64,000 bases of DNA from Plebeiibacterium marinum (lineage in GTDB: Bacteria; Bacteroidota; Bacteroidia; Bacteroidales; Marinilabiliaceae). The DNA lies in assembly GCF_026013615.1 (NCBI RefSeq), contig NZ_JAPDPI010000007.1:62001-126000 (forward strand). Reading direction: 5' to 3'. The notes beneath the pieces were generated by a model. That model did not search any database, had not been told where the DNA came from, and saw only the letters and a program-made list of their open reading frames with translations. The translations under genes were made by a program, and so were the position numbers. Of this stretch, positions 47,762 to 56,500 are shown in pieces (the stretch's first letter is position 1; each line of letters begins with the position of its first letter).

Positions 47762-48124
47762 TTATTCCTGAGTTTCTGTTGAAGTTTCCTCTGTAGCAGG
47801 AGCTTCTTCTCCAGTAGCTGAAGGGAAAGAAGGCATTGCATTCTGAGGCTGTTCAATTTGCTCTAATTTCTCATCAAGCGCAGCATTTTCACCTACTCCT
47901 GGTCTTTCAAGAACCATAACGGCAACTAATGACAATACTAACAAACCACCAGCTAAATACCAGGTAGCCTTACCTAAAAAATCGGTTGTCTTTCTCACGC
48001 CCATTATTTGGTTTTGCGAAGAAAAGTTAGAAGCCAAACCTCCTCCTTTTGAATCCTGAACCAAAACAATAAGTATTAACAAAATACTTACAATAATTAC
48101 CAGTATAGATACAACTGAATACAT
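47762..48124 (-). CDS. secG: Preprotein translocase subunit SecG
   Basis: 120 residues with two membrane spans (VSILVIIVSILLILIVLVQD and ATWYLAGGLLVLSLVAVMVL). The loop between them has the SecG signature DSKGGGLASNFSS, then MGVRKTTDFLGKATW. An acidic, Pro/Thr-rich tail of about 40 residues follows, as often in Bacteroidota. SecG aids SecYEG during protein translocation across the inner membrane. It is the last gene of the sigma-54 activator/lptE/hypothetical/secG run, 21 bp after the preceding gene, and has its own strong terminator. Confidence 0.95.
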   Translation of the reverse strand: MYSVVSILVIIVSILLILIVLVQDSKGGGLASNFSSQNQIMGVRKTTDFLGKATWYLAGGLLVLSLVAVMVLERPGVGENAALDEKLEQIEQPQNAMPSFPSATGEEAPATEETSTETQE

Positions 48125-48145
48125 ACTCTTTATTTTATAAGATTT

Positions 48146-49084
48146 TTAATTTTCTTTTAACTCGCTAATTCGCCGTGCAAAGTAAACACTTTTTTCAGGA
48201 TATTTCAAGCGCAATTTCTCGAAAATTGATATCGCCTTTGATTTATGCCCTTGCTTGATATAAATACCTGCCAATGTTTCTGATAATATATCCTCATCTT
48301 CATCATTTTTTTGCTCCGATAAATCCACATTTTTATGCTTCCTTGCCGTATCGGGTATTATTTTAGGTTCGGAGTTCAGGAAGTTATCTATTAAATCCAT
48401 GCCTGAATTCTTTTTCTCCCCTTCACTTATATCGGTTGGATTGGAATAACGCATAATGTGCAACCAATCAGAAAATGACCTGTTCTCATTGGAATCAACA
48501 TCATTTATCTCGTCAATACCTGGTAGTAAATACCCCGTTGAACTACTCGTTTCATAATCCAGCAAATCGGCTGCAGGCAATACTATGTCATCAAATTCTT
48601 CTTTAGGTTCTGTATCACTTTGCCCCGTGCTAAAAGTAAAGTTATACACTTCCCCTGATTCATCTGCCAGTTCATCCGAAGCCCCCAGATAATTATCCGT
48701 TATGGTTACTTCTTTAGGAGTGCTGGCAATCTTGTTTTCCTCTCTACTTACAGCAAACCCTTCATTTTTTGCCTCCTCTGCATGCTGTGTATTTCCCGCA
48801 ATCCCACCGGATAAATGCATCAACTCCGGCTGTGTTTTTGATTTTTCATCTCCAATATTATTGAGCAAAAAAAACAATTTGCTCCTGTCCGGGATATAAA
48901 CTGAAGAGTGCTTCAATTCACTATTGTATCGAATATGATCCACTTTATGCATATTCTTTAACAACAGCATTCTTCCGGCTTGAAAAAAGGGATATTCATC
49001 AACTATTTCTTTCAATGCCGCAAGCGTATCCTCATCAACCAAATCCGGACTTGTCAATATTTCACTAAAACCACGTTTGTTCAT
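48146..49084 (-). CDS. Conserved hypothetical protein with C-terminal TPR-like segment
   Basis: 312 residues from the ATG at 49084 (MNKRGFSEILTSPDLVDEDT). The frame stays open to 49207, but that part enters the inverted repeat element and lacks conservation-like character, so I use the internal start. The N-terminal 90 residues (LAALKEIVDEYPFFQAGRML and VDHIRYNSELKHSSVYIPDR) look globular; residues about 100-260 are low-complexity and acidic; the end (LAGIYIKQGHKSKAISIFEK, then LKYPEKSVYFARRI) is a TPR pair. There is no signal peptide, so it is cytosolic. It lies between lptE and secG in an order seen in other Bacteroidota. Function unknown. Confidence 0.75.
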   Translation of the reverse strand: MNKRGFSEILTSPDLVDEDTLAALKEIVDEYPFFQAGRMLLLKNMHKVDHIRYNSELKHSSVYIPDRSKLFFLLNNIGDEKSKTQPELMHLSGGIAGNTQHAEEAKNEGFAVSREENKIASTPKEVTITDNYLGASDELADESGEVYNFTFSTGQSDTEPKEEFDDIVLPAADLLDYETSSSTGYLLPGIDEINDVDSNENRSFSDWLHIMRYSNPTDISEGEKKNSGMDLIDNFLNSEPKIIPDTARKHKNVDLSEQKNDEDEDILSETLAGIYIKQGHKSKAISIFEKLRLKYPEKSVYFARRISELKEN

Positions 49085-49184
49085 ATGGTTGTTTTTTTCT
49101 TTCACAGGCCCAATGCCTTTCCATTTTTTTTGCATACGAGTCCCTAACCTGGAAAAAGCGGAACAGCAGCAATTCTTATGTGTC

Positions 49185-49474
49185 AAGACACAAGTATCAA
49201 GTATCAAGTATCAAGATAATTCCCTTCTTGTGATATTCTTATTCTATCTGAGCAAAAGTTGTATTAGTAGCAAGCAATCAGGCTAAAGCGAAGCGTCCTA
49301 AAGGCGCAGCCGCCCTATCAACTACTAGCTATTTAAGATTATTTGCTTCTTGTGTTATACAATTATCTTACTGAACTATAGATGCTATAATGGCAAGTAG
49401 TTAAGCTAAAGCGAAGCGTCCTAAAGGCGTAGCCGTCCTATCAGCTATCAGCTATTGGCTATTTGCTATTTAAG
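49185..49474. repeat. Two-unit inverted copy of the 42.6-43.1 kb repeat
   Basis: Reverse complement of the left array: AAGACAC and three AAGTATC heptamers (49185-49212), CAAGATAATTCCCTTCTTGT, AGCAAAAGTTGTATTAGTAG, the GC-rich core twice (AAAGCGAAGCGTCCTAAAGG near 49285 and 49409), and ATCAGCT-type heptamers (49440-49474). It fills the 418-bp gap between lptE and the next gene inside an otherwise tight operon. No gene is seen in it. Confidence 0.92.
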
Positions 49475-49502
49475 AATATCTCTTCATGTAATTCTCAACA
49501 TT

Positions 49503-50021
49503 CTACCAATCCGAAAATGCCTTATTAAAAATATCTTGCGTTATCTTTTCTATGATAAGATCCGTTAACTCCTTTTCAATATCATTAATATTCTGATTAC
49601 TGTCAAAATCTTCATAAGCACTAAAAGAAGATTCCCAATTCTTTTTAGGATCCTTAAAGTTACGATATCTTACTTTAATGGAGACGGTTAACCTGGTTTC
49701 TGCAGAAACAGCATCTGCCTGAATGGCCATAGGCCTTACGTTATAGCCTGTGATCTGTCCCGAAAAATCAATATCAGCATCCCTGTCTTCCAGTGTCAAC
49801 TTTGACTCACTGGTAACCCTGTCTTTCAGGGCCTCTGTAAAATCCTGACTAAGCGTTGGGTTAATCAACGGCGCCCTGTTTTCAAAATACTGTACCGAAA
49901 ATGTTTTCCATTCTTCAGGTACTGAGGCCCCATTAAGGGTAAACTCAACCTTACAAGACACCATTGCAAACAAAACTACCAAGCTTGCAATCACTTGTTT
50001 TATTGTATTATTTAATATCAT
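49503..50021 (-). CDS. lptE: LptE-family lipopolysaccharide assembly lipoprotein
   Basis: 172 residues. Signal peptide IKQVIASLVVLFAMVSC ends in a lipobox (MVSC). The mature part starts KVEFTLNGASVPEEWKTFSV, then QYFENRAPLINPTLSQDFTE with ALKDRV, DADIDFSGQITGYNVRPMAI, RLTVSIKVRYRNFKDPKKNW and the C-terminal ELTDLIIEKITQDIFNKAF. This matches the Bacteroidota LptE type: it plugs the LptD barrel and helps place LPS in the outer membrane. The start overlaps the 3' end of the sigma-54 activator gene by 14 bp, so the two are co-translated. The long repeat element follows its stop. Confidence 0.85.
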   Translation of the reverse strand: MILNNTIKQVIASLVVLFAMVSCKVEFTLNGASVPEEWKTFSVQYFENRAPLINPTLSQDFTEALKDRVTSESKLTLEDRDADIDFSGQITGYNVRPMAIQADAVSAETRLTVSIKVRYRNFKDPKKNWESSFSAYEDFDSNQNINDIEKELTDLIIEKITQDIFNKAFSDW

Positions 50022-51258
50022 ATTCTTTAATCTTCCTATATAATGTTCTTTCCGAAATACCTAAATCTCTGGCTGCATATTTCCGCTTCCCGTTATACTT
50101 ATCCAAAGCCTTTTTAATCAATTCAATTTCTTTTTCCTCTAACGACAAGGATTCCTCAACAAACTCCTCCGTGTCTTCAATGCTATCATGAGCACTACTA
50201 TGACTGGAAGAATTATTGATGATTACAGGTGATGGGTTTGAATCTTGCTTTGAGAAGACTTCAACATCTTCATTATACAATTTTTTTATAATATGGGCAT
50301 GTTCGCTGTCCACATTAATCGTTCCATCGTGTTGCAACATCTCGAGCACAAGCTTTTTTAGGTCGCCCATATCCTTCTTCATATCAAACAGCACCTTATA
50401 AAGAATCTCCCTCTCATTTGAAAAGGAACTTTCGCCTGTAGCACCCCCTTCAACCACAGCAGGCAGATTGTCGCCAGCATGATATGGAATATAGTTTTGA
50501 AGAGTAACTGCAGATATGATTCGCTCGCCTTCAATAACTGAAATTTGCTCAGTAATATTTTTTAGCTGACGAATATTTCCCGGCCAGCGGTAACGGGTAA
50601 TCAAGTCAACAGCATCCGGCTGAAGCTTTATGGATGGCATTCTGTACCTTTCCGAAAAATCGTGGGCAAACTTCCTGAACAACAAATGAATATCCTCAGG
50701 CCGCTCCCGTAATGGAGGAATAGCGATAGGCACACTACTAAGCCGATAAAATAAATCTTCCCTGAACTTACCCTCTTTAGTTGCCTTTTCCATCATTACA
50801 TTGGTGGCAGCCACAACGCGCACGTTTGTTTTCAGCACCTCCGATGAACCCACTTTTATAAATTCACCTGCCTCCAATACTCTCAACAATCTAACCTGGG
50901 TTGCCAGGGGCAGCTCTCCTATTTCATCGAGGAAAATGGTACCATTATCAGCTTCTTCAAAATAACCCTTCCTATCTGACATAGCTCCGGTAAAAGCGCC
51001 CTTTTTATGACCAAAAAGCTCAGAATCTATTGTGCCTTCCGGGATGGCCCCACAGTTTACGGCAATATACGGCCCATGCTTCCTTGAACTATATTGGTGA
51101 ATAATCTTCGGAAAAACTTCTTTCCCAGTTCCACTTTCACCTGTAATCAACACAGATAAATCGGTGGGAGCAACCTGAACCGCAATATCTATTGCCCTGT
51201 TCAAGCCAAAAGAGTTTCCGATAATTCCAAACCTTTGTTTTATTTTTTGAATTTCCAT
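50008..51258 (-). CDS. Sigma-54-dependent transcriptional activator (AAA+ and Fis-type HTH)
   Basis: 416 residues from the ATG at 51258 (MEIQKIKQRFGIIGNSFGLN); 32 codons upstream are open but Cys/Val-rich and unlike the family. AAA+ domain about 10-240 with Walker A GESGTGKE (40-47), the sigma-54-contacting GAFTGA (87-92), Walker B GTIFLDEIGEL, and FREDLFYRLSSVPIAIPPLR followed by ER. A low-complexity linker (about 270-370) leads to a Fis-type HTH (ALDKYNGKRKYAARDLGISE, then RTLYRKIKEYDI). There is no receiver, GAF or PAS domain, so activity must be set by expression or a partner. Head of the lptE/hypothetical/secG run. Targets are unknown; see the groES upstream element. Confidence 0.93.
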   Translation of the reverse strand: MEIQKIKQRFGIIGNSFGLNRAIDIAVQVAPTDLSVLITGESGTGKEVFPKIIHQYSSRKHGPYIAVNCGAIPEGTIDSELFGHKKGAFTGAMSDRKGYFEEADNGTIFLDEIGELPLATQVRLLRVLEAGEFIKVGSSEVLKTNVRVVAATNVMMEKATKEGKFREDLFYRLSSVPIAIPPLRERPEDIHLLFRKFAHDFSERYRMPSIKLQPDAVDLITRYRWPGNIRQLKNITEQISVIEGERIISAVTLQNYIPYHAGDNLPAVVEGGATGESSFSNEREILYKVLFDMKKDMGDLKKLVLEMLQHDGTINVDSEHAHIIKKLYNEDVEVFSKQDSNPSPVIINNSSSHSSAHDSIEDTEEFVEESLSLEEKEIELIKKALDKYNGKRKYAARDLGISERTLYRKIKEYDIK

Positions 51259-51373
51259 ATTGTTCTTTAAACCCCTGCTAAAAAACCCATAACAAACTAC
51301 AACACTACACCTTACTTCAGTACAAAAATATCGCAATTTAGATACAGACTGCAATTTTTACAGTAAACACTGA

Positions 51374-51381
51374 CAAAGTTA
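51374..51381 (-). promoter_or_regulatory. Candidate -7 element for the sigma-54 activator operon
   Basis: Minus-strand TAACTTTG fits TAnnTTTG, about 116 bp before the chosen start at 51258. No -33 TTTG was found. The 245-bp gap here is shared with the divergent branching-enzyme gene, for which no exact TAnnTTTG was seen (the closest is TATGATTTG near 51432). Confidence 0.35.
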
Positions 51382-51503
51382 CAATTCTATCTATAAATAA
51401 ATATTTAATTCTATATCAATTTTCCTGATTTTATGATTTGTTTAAAAATAGTGTTGGTATATTAGTATTTCCTATTACAAATAAATTCTCAACACCTAAA
51501 TTT

Positions 51504-53519
51504 ATGGATACACCTGTTTTTGTAAAAAATGATCCATGGCTACAACCTTTTGAGCCAGCTATAAAAAAAAGAATTGACCATTACAACAATAGACTTGAAG
51601 ATATAAAGGCAATATTTGGAGATCTTGACCAGATGTCGGATGGATATGACTTTTATGGTTTAAAAGATCTTGGAGATAAATATCAACTAAGGGAGTGGGC
51701 TCCCAATGCCACCGAAATATTTCTGGTTGGAGATTTTAACGATTGGAAACCCAATGAAAAATTCAGGCTCACAAAAATGGATTTTGGCAATTGGGAAATC
51801 ACCATTTCTAAAGAACTGCTAAAGCACGGAGACTTATTTAAACTGCATATTTTTTGGCAGGGAGGAGATGGCATGCGGCTTCCATCATATATTAACAGGG
51901 TAGTTCAGGATGAACACACAAAAATATTCAGTGCCCAGGTCTGGACCCGGCATGGAGAATTCAAATGGGAAGATCAGGATTTTAAACCCTCTGTAGATCC
52001 CATTTTAATTTACGAAGCTCATGTTGGGATGTCCTCCGAAGAGCACAAAGTAAATTCATTCACTGAGTTTAAAAATGATGTGCTACCCCGGATTGCTAAA
52101 GCCGGATACAACACCATACAATTAATGGCCATCCAGGAACATCCTTACTATGGAAGCTTTGGATATCATGTCTCCAATTTTTTTGCCGTATCCTCGCGCT
52201 TCGGAACTCCTGAAGAGCTCAAAGATTTAATCAACGAAGCCCACAAAAATGGCATTGCAGTTATTATGGACATAGTTCATTCACATGCTGTAAAAAATGA
52301 AATTGAAGGACTTGGCCGTTTTGATGGTACATCATATCAGTATTTTCATGATGGTGGGCGCGGGGAACACCCTGCCTGGGACAGCAAGTGTTTTAATTAC
52401 GGAAAAAACGAAGTACTCCGCTTTTTGTTATCCAATTGCAAATACTGGATCCAGGAATTTCATTTTGACGGTTTCCGGTTTGATGGGATAACCAGCATGT
52501 TATACCTACATCATGGACTGGAATATTCATTTTCGTCGTATAGCGATTATTTTAATGGCACAGAAGACTACGATGCCCTTACTTACCTCACCCTTGCCAA
52601 CAGGTTGATTCATCGCATCAATCCCAATGCAATTACCATAGCTGAAGACATGAGCGGATACCCCGGTCTATCCGATAAGATAGAAAACGGGGGCATTGGA
52701 TTCGATTACAGGCTATCTATGGGCGTTCCCGACTTTTGGATAAAGATGATCAAGGAACATAGTGATGAAAACTGGAATGTTTCCCGGATTTTCCATGAAC
52801 TGATGCAACATAGGGCCGCAGAAAAAGTGGTGTCGTATGCCGAATCCCATGATCAGGCGCTGGTTGGTGATAAGACAATCATATTCAGGCTGGTTGATAA
52901 AGAAATGTACGACAAAATGGATCTGGCATCCCAAAGCCTTGTTATTGACCGGGGAATCGCCCTGCATAAGATGATCAGGCTGGCTACCATCACAACATCT
53001 CATGGAGGATATCTAAACTTTATGGGGAATGAATTTGGACATCCGGAATGGATTGACTTTCCGAGAGAAGGCAACGGGTGGTCATACAAACATGCAAGAA
53101 GACAATGGGGGTTAATGGATCATCCTGATTTGAAGTTTAAATACCTGGCAAATTTCGACAGAGCGATGGTTCATCTGGCCAAAGATGGGTTTCTTTCGAA
53201 CAACGAGCCTTGTTACGGGATAGCGATTAACGAAGCAGACCAGGTGATGATTTTTAAGAGAGGAAATTACTATATGGTTTTTAATTTTTCTCCAACTAAT
53301 TCGTACACCGACTATGGTATTTTTGTAGACCCCGGAAAGTTTAAAGTACTGTTGAACACTGACAATCCTGAGTTTGGTGGTTTTGGCAGCATAGATGAAT
53401 CATACATATATTACACCGAAAGGATGCCCTACAACAAAGACCAGTACCAATTAAAACTATATATTCCTGCCAGAACGGCGATGATATTTGAAAGAATACC
53501 TGCCAAAAGCGTGTATTAA
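51504..53519 (+). CDS. glgB: 1,4-alpha-glucan (glycogen) branching enzyme, GH13
   Basis: 671 residues from the ATG at 51504 (MDTPVFVKNDPWLQPFEPAI); an upstream ATG at 51438 adds 22 unlikely residues. N-terminal CBM48 module at about 40-150 (YQLREWAPNATEIFLVGDFN, DWKPNEKFRLTKMDFGNWEI). GH13 regions I-IV: VIMDIVHSH, GFRFDGITS with nucleophile Asp327, AEDMSG with acid/base Glu381, and YAESHDQ with Asp450. It cuts alpha-1,4 chains and rejoins them as alpha-1,6 branches. The length and EFHFDGFRFDGITSMLY resemble the eukaryote-like GH13_8 type common in Bacteroidota. It faces the other glucan genes across a shared terminator. Confidence 0.96.
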   Translation: MDTPVFVKNDPWLQPFEPAIKKRIDHYNNRLEDIKAIFGDLDQMSDGYDFYGLKDLGDKYQLREWAPNATEIFLVGDFNDWKPNEKFRLTKMDFGNWEITISKELLKHGDLFKLHIFWQGGDGMRLPSYINRVVQDEHTKIFSAQVWTRHGEFKWEDQDFKPSVDPILIYEAHVGMSSEEHKVNSFTEFKNDVLPRIAKAGYNTIQLMAIQEHPYYGSFGYHVSNFFAVSSRFGTPEELKDLINEAHKNGIAVIMDIVHSHAVKNEIEGLGRFDGTSYQYFHDGGRGEHPAWDSKCFNYGKNEVLRFLLSNCKYWIQEFHFDGFRFDGITSMLYLHHGLEYSFSSYSDYFNGTEDYDALTYLTLANRLIHRINPNAITIAEDMSGYPGLSDKIENGGIGFDYRLSMGVPDFWIKMIKEHSDENWNVSRIFHELMQHRAAEKVVSYAESHDQALVGDKTIIFRLVDKEMYDKMDLASQSLVIDRGIALHKMIRLATITTSHGGYLNFMGNEFGHPEWIDFPREGNGWSYKHARRQWGLMDHPDLKFKYLANFDRAMVHLAKDGFLSNNEPCYGIAINEADQVMIFKRGNYYMVFNFSPTNSYTDYGIFVDPGKFKVLLNTDNPEFGGFGSIDESYIYYTERMPYNKDQYQLKLYIPARTAMIFERIPAKSVY

Positions 53520-53532
53520 AAGATTTTTTTAC

Positions 53533-53567
53533 AAAAAAGTCCTTTGAAGTTTTTCAAAGGACTTTTT
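53533..53567. terminator. Bidirectional terminator between convergent glucan genes
   Basis: AAAAAGTCCTTTGAA and TTCAAAGGACTTTTT pair perfectly around a 4-5-nt loop; A/T-tracts on both sides suit both strands. It ends glgB (+) and the synthase-phosphorylase gene (-). Confidence 0.93.
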
Positions 53568-53587
53568 ATATAATAATCTGAATTGGT

Positions 53588-56500
53588 CTATATCCATCTC
53601 ACACAACAATAATCCTGCTTTTTGCTAAGGTCCTCATTTTTAGGGTACATCCTGATACCAAAATTATATACACCAGGAATATTCAATTTATGATTTAAGG
53701 TATAATATAATTTACTACCCTCCTTTTTATCCAGTTCAAACTCTTCAATACTTAACATCTTAGCCGTATTATCATCCTGCACATCAGCAAAAATTGCCTG
53801 AACAGAAATATCTATACCATCAAGTGCTTTTAGGTCAATAATTAAGTTGATACGGTATGTTTCGCCAATTCCAAGTTGGTGGGAATAAATATCGGGCATT
53901 TCAACATTCACAACCTCCACATCGTTCCAATTGGATTTAACCCAACGTTTCCAGGATGATATTTTCCGTACCAGTTCACAATCGTTATCCTTGAGTTCCT
54001 TCAACCGATTGTCCATCTTATTGTAAAACCTGCTCAGATAATCATCCATCATGCGCTTGGTTGTATAGTCAGGTGCGATTTCACAAATCGAGTTCCTAAT
54101 ATACTCTATCCAATCAGGTGATATACCCTTTTCATTTTGGTCGTAAAACAAAGGAACTATCTCATTCTCGAACATACTATATATCGTTGCCGCATCCAAC
54201 TCATCCTGAAGCTTTTGATCGCTATAGGTACGTTTGTCCGTCAAACTCCAACCTGCACCTTCACGATAACCTTCATACCACCAGCCATCCAGAACACTAA
54301 AGTTCAACACTCCATTCAGTTCTGCTTTTTCACCGCTTGTTCCAGAAGCTTCCAGTGGACGGGTTGGGGTATTCATCCAGATATCAACCCCGCTCACCAA
54401 TCGTTTGGCTAATTCCATATCGTAGTTTTCAAGAAAAATAATTTTCCCCAGGAACTGAGGTTTCTTGGATATTTCAACAATATGTTTGATCAAGGCCTGA
54501 CCTCCCCCATCTGCAGGGTGGGCCTTTCCGGCAAAAATAAACTGCACTGGCCTTTCCGGATCATTCACAATTTCGGCCAACCGTTCCTCATCCGTAAACA
54601 ACAAGTGCGCACGTTTATAAGTAGCAAACCTTCGTGCAAAACCAATAGTTAAAGCATTATCATCTATCTGATCAATAACCTCTACAATTTGAGAAGGATC
54701 AGAATGGCTATTCACCATATTAGAGGCCATCCGGTTCTTAACGAACTCTATAAGTTTTCTGCGCAAGGTTTTTCGAACATGCCAAATCTCTTCATCAGTT
54801 ACATCATGAATCTTCCTCCAAAAATCCTTATTTGACAAATCTGACATAAAATCAGTATCAAACCTTTCTTCATATAACCTTTGCCAATCACACGAAGTCC
54901 AGGTTCCATAATGAACCCCGTTAGTTACGTAACCAATAGGCACCTCTTCGGTAAAAAGGCCTTTCCACAATCCCTGGAACATATTCCTGGACACCTCACC
55001 ATGCAACCAGCTCACACCATTTACTTCTTCAGATGTTTTTACGGCAAGTACACTCATGGAAAACTTTTCATGCAAGTCGTCGGGGTTCTCGCGCCCCAAC
55101 GCCATAAAGTCATCCCAGCCTATTTGAAGTTTTTCCGGAATATGCCGGAAATATATCCTGACTAAGTCTTCATCAAACTTATCGTGTCCGGCAGGAACAG
55201 GCGTATGTGTTGTAAACAATGAGGAAGCCCTCACTAATTCAAGCGCCTCGGCAAACGAATAATGATCTTCAACATATTTAATTAGCCTGGACACATTGAT
55301 CAGGGCAGCATGCCCCTCGTTACAATGGAAAAGGTTTGTTTTAATCCCAAGCTCATCCAATAACTGTATTCCTCCCATACCTAGAAGGATTTCCTGCTTC
55401 AGCCTGTTTTCCCAATCGCCTCCGTACAAACTGTGCGTAATATGCCTGTCCGCTTCACTATTTAACTCATGATCTGTATCTAACAAATACAAAGGTACCC
55501 GCCCCACATCGGCACGCCAAACTTTAACATGCACAAGCCTACCAGGAGCACTCATCTTGAGCAAATAGGGAGTCCCATCTGCATTCTTAACTTCAGTTAT
55601 CGGAAGATTGGAAAACTCCTGTTTGTCAAAATTAGATTGCTGATCTCCATTTATAGTTACCGATTGTCGGAAATATCCATATTTATACAACAATCCTACT
55701 GCCGTCATATTCACATTTGAATCACTGGCCTCTTTCAAATAATCACCAGCCAGCACACCCAAACCTCCGGAATATATCTTTAGCACATCATTGATTCCAT
55801 ACTCCATGCTAAAATAAGCTATTGAAGGATCTGTTGAGGGCTCCCGATCCATATATGCGCGGAACATGTTATATACCCGATCGAGCTCCTTAACAAATTC
55901 AGGTTTTTCGGATAACCCCACCAAATAATCATAACTAACCCTTTCAAGAAGCTTTATTGGATCTTTCCCTGAAGCCACCCAGGTATCAGGATCAATAGCT
56001 TCAAACAACTCCGAAGCCCTATAGTTCCAAGTCCACCAAAGGTTATGCGAAAGCTCATTTAAGTGCTCTATTTTTTTAGGAAGTTTAGATTTTACAAAGA
56101 GCTTTTTCCAAACAGGCATTGCAGATTTTTCGGGCTTTATATGGATACGTTTATCCCTTTTCACAATATCTATTTGCTCCTTGCGGTTTGATACTGCTTT
56201 TAGTGCAACATCATATGCTTTAAAATAATGGTCAAAAAGCACATCCCACTCTACTTTGAGCGATAATTCATGCGCTCTGTTCCTTATATCACTTACCTCA
56301 TTCTCCGACTTTAGTGCAAACTGGATTATGGCTTTTGATATATTAATGGAAGCCTCATCTATATTATGATCATTCCGTTCAATCACAACAAGCCCATCAT
56401 CAATACCCTTGGCAAACTGTTTCCCCCAAATTCCAAAGCCTGCCAAACTGGTTGTTACGGTAGGGATATAAAAAGCCAAACTTTCCAAAGGCGTGTATCC

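Noticed and set aside
49085-49207. 41-residue N-terminal extension of the lptE-secG hypothetical protein
   Set aside because: The extension enters the inverted repeat element and is Cys-rich and unlike the conserved part.
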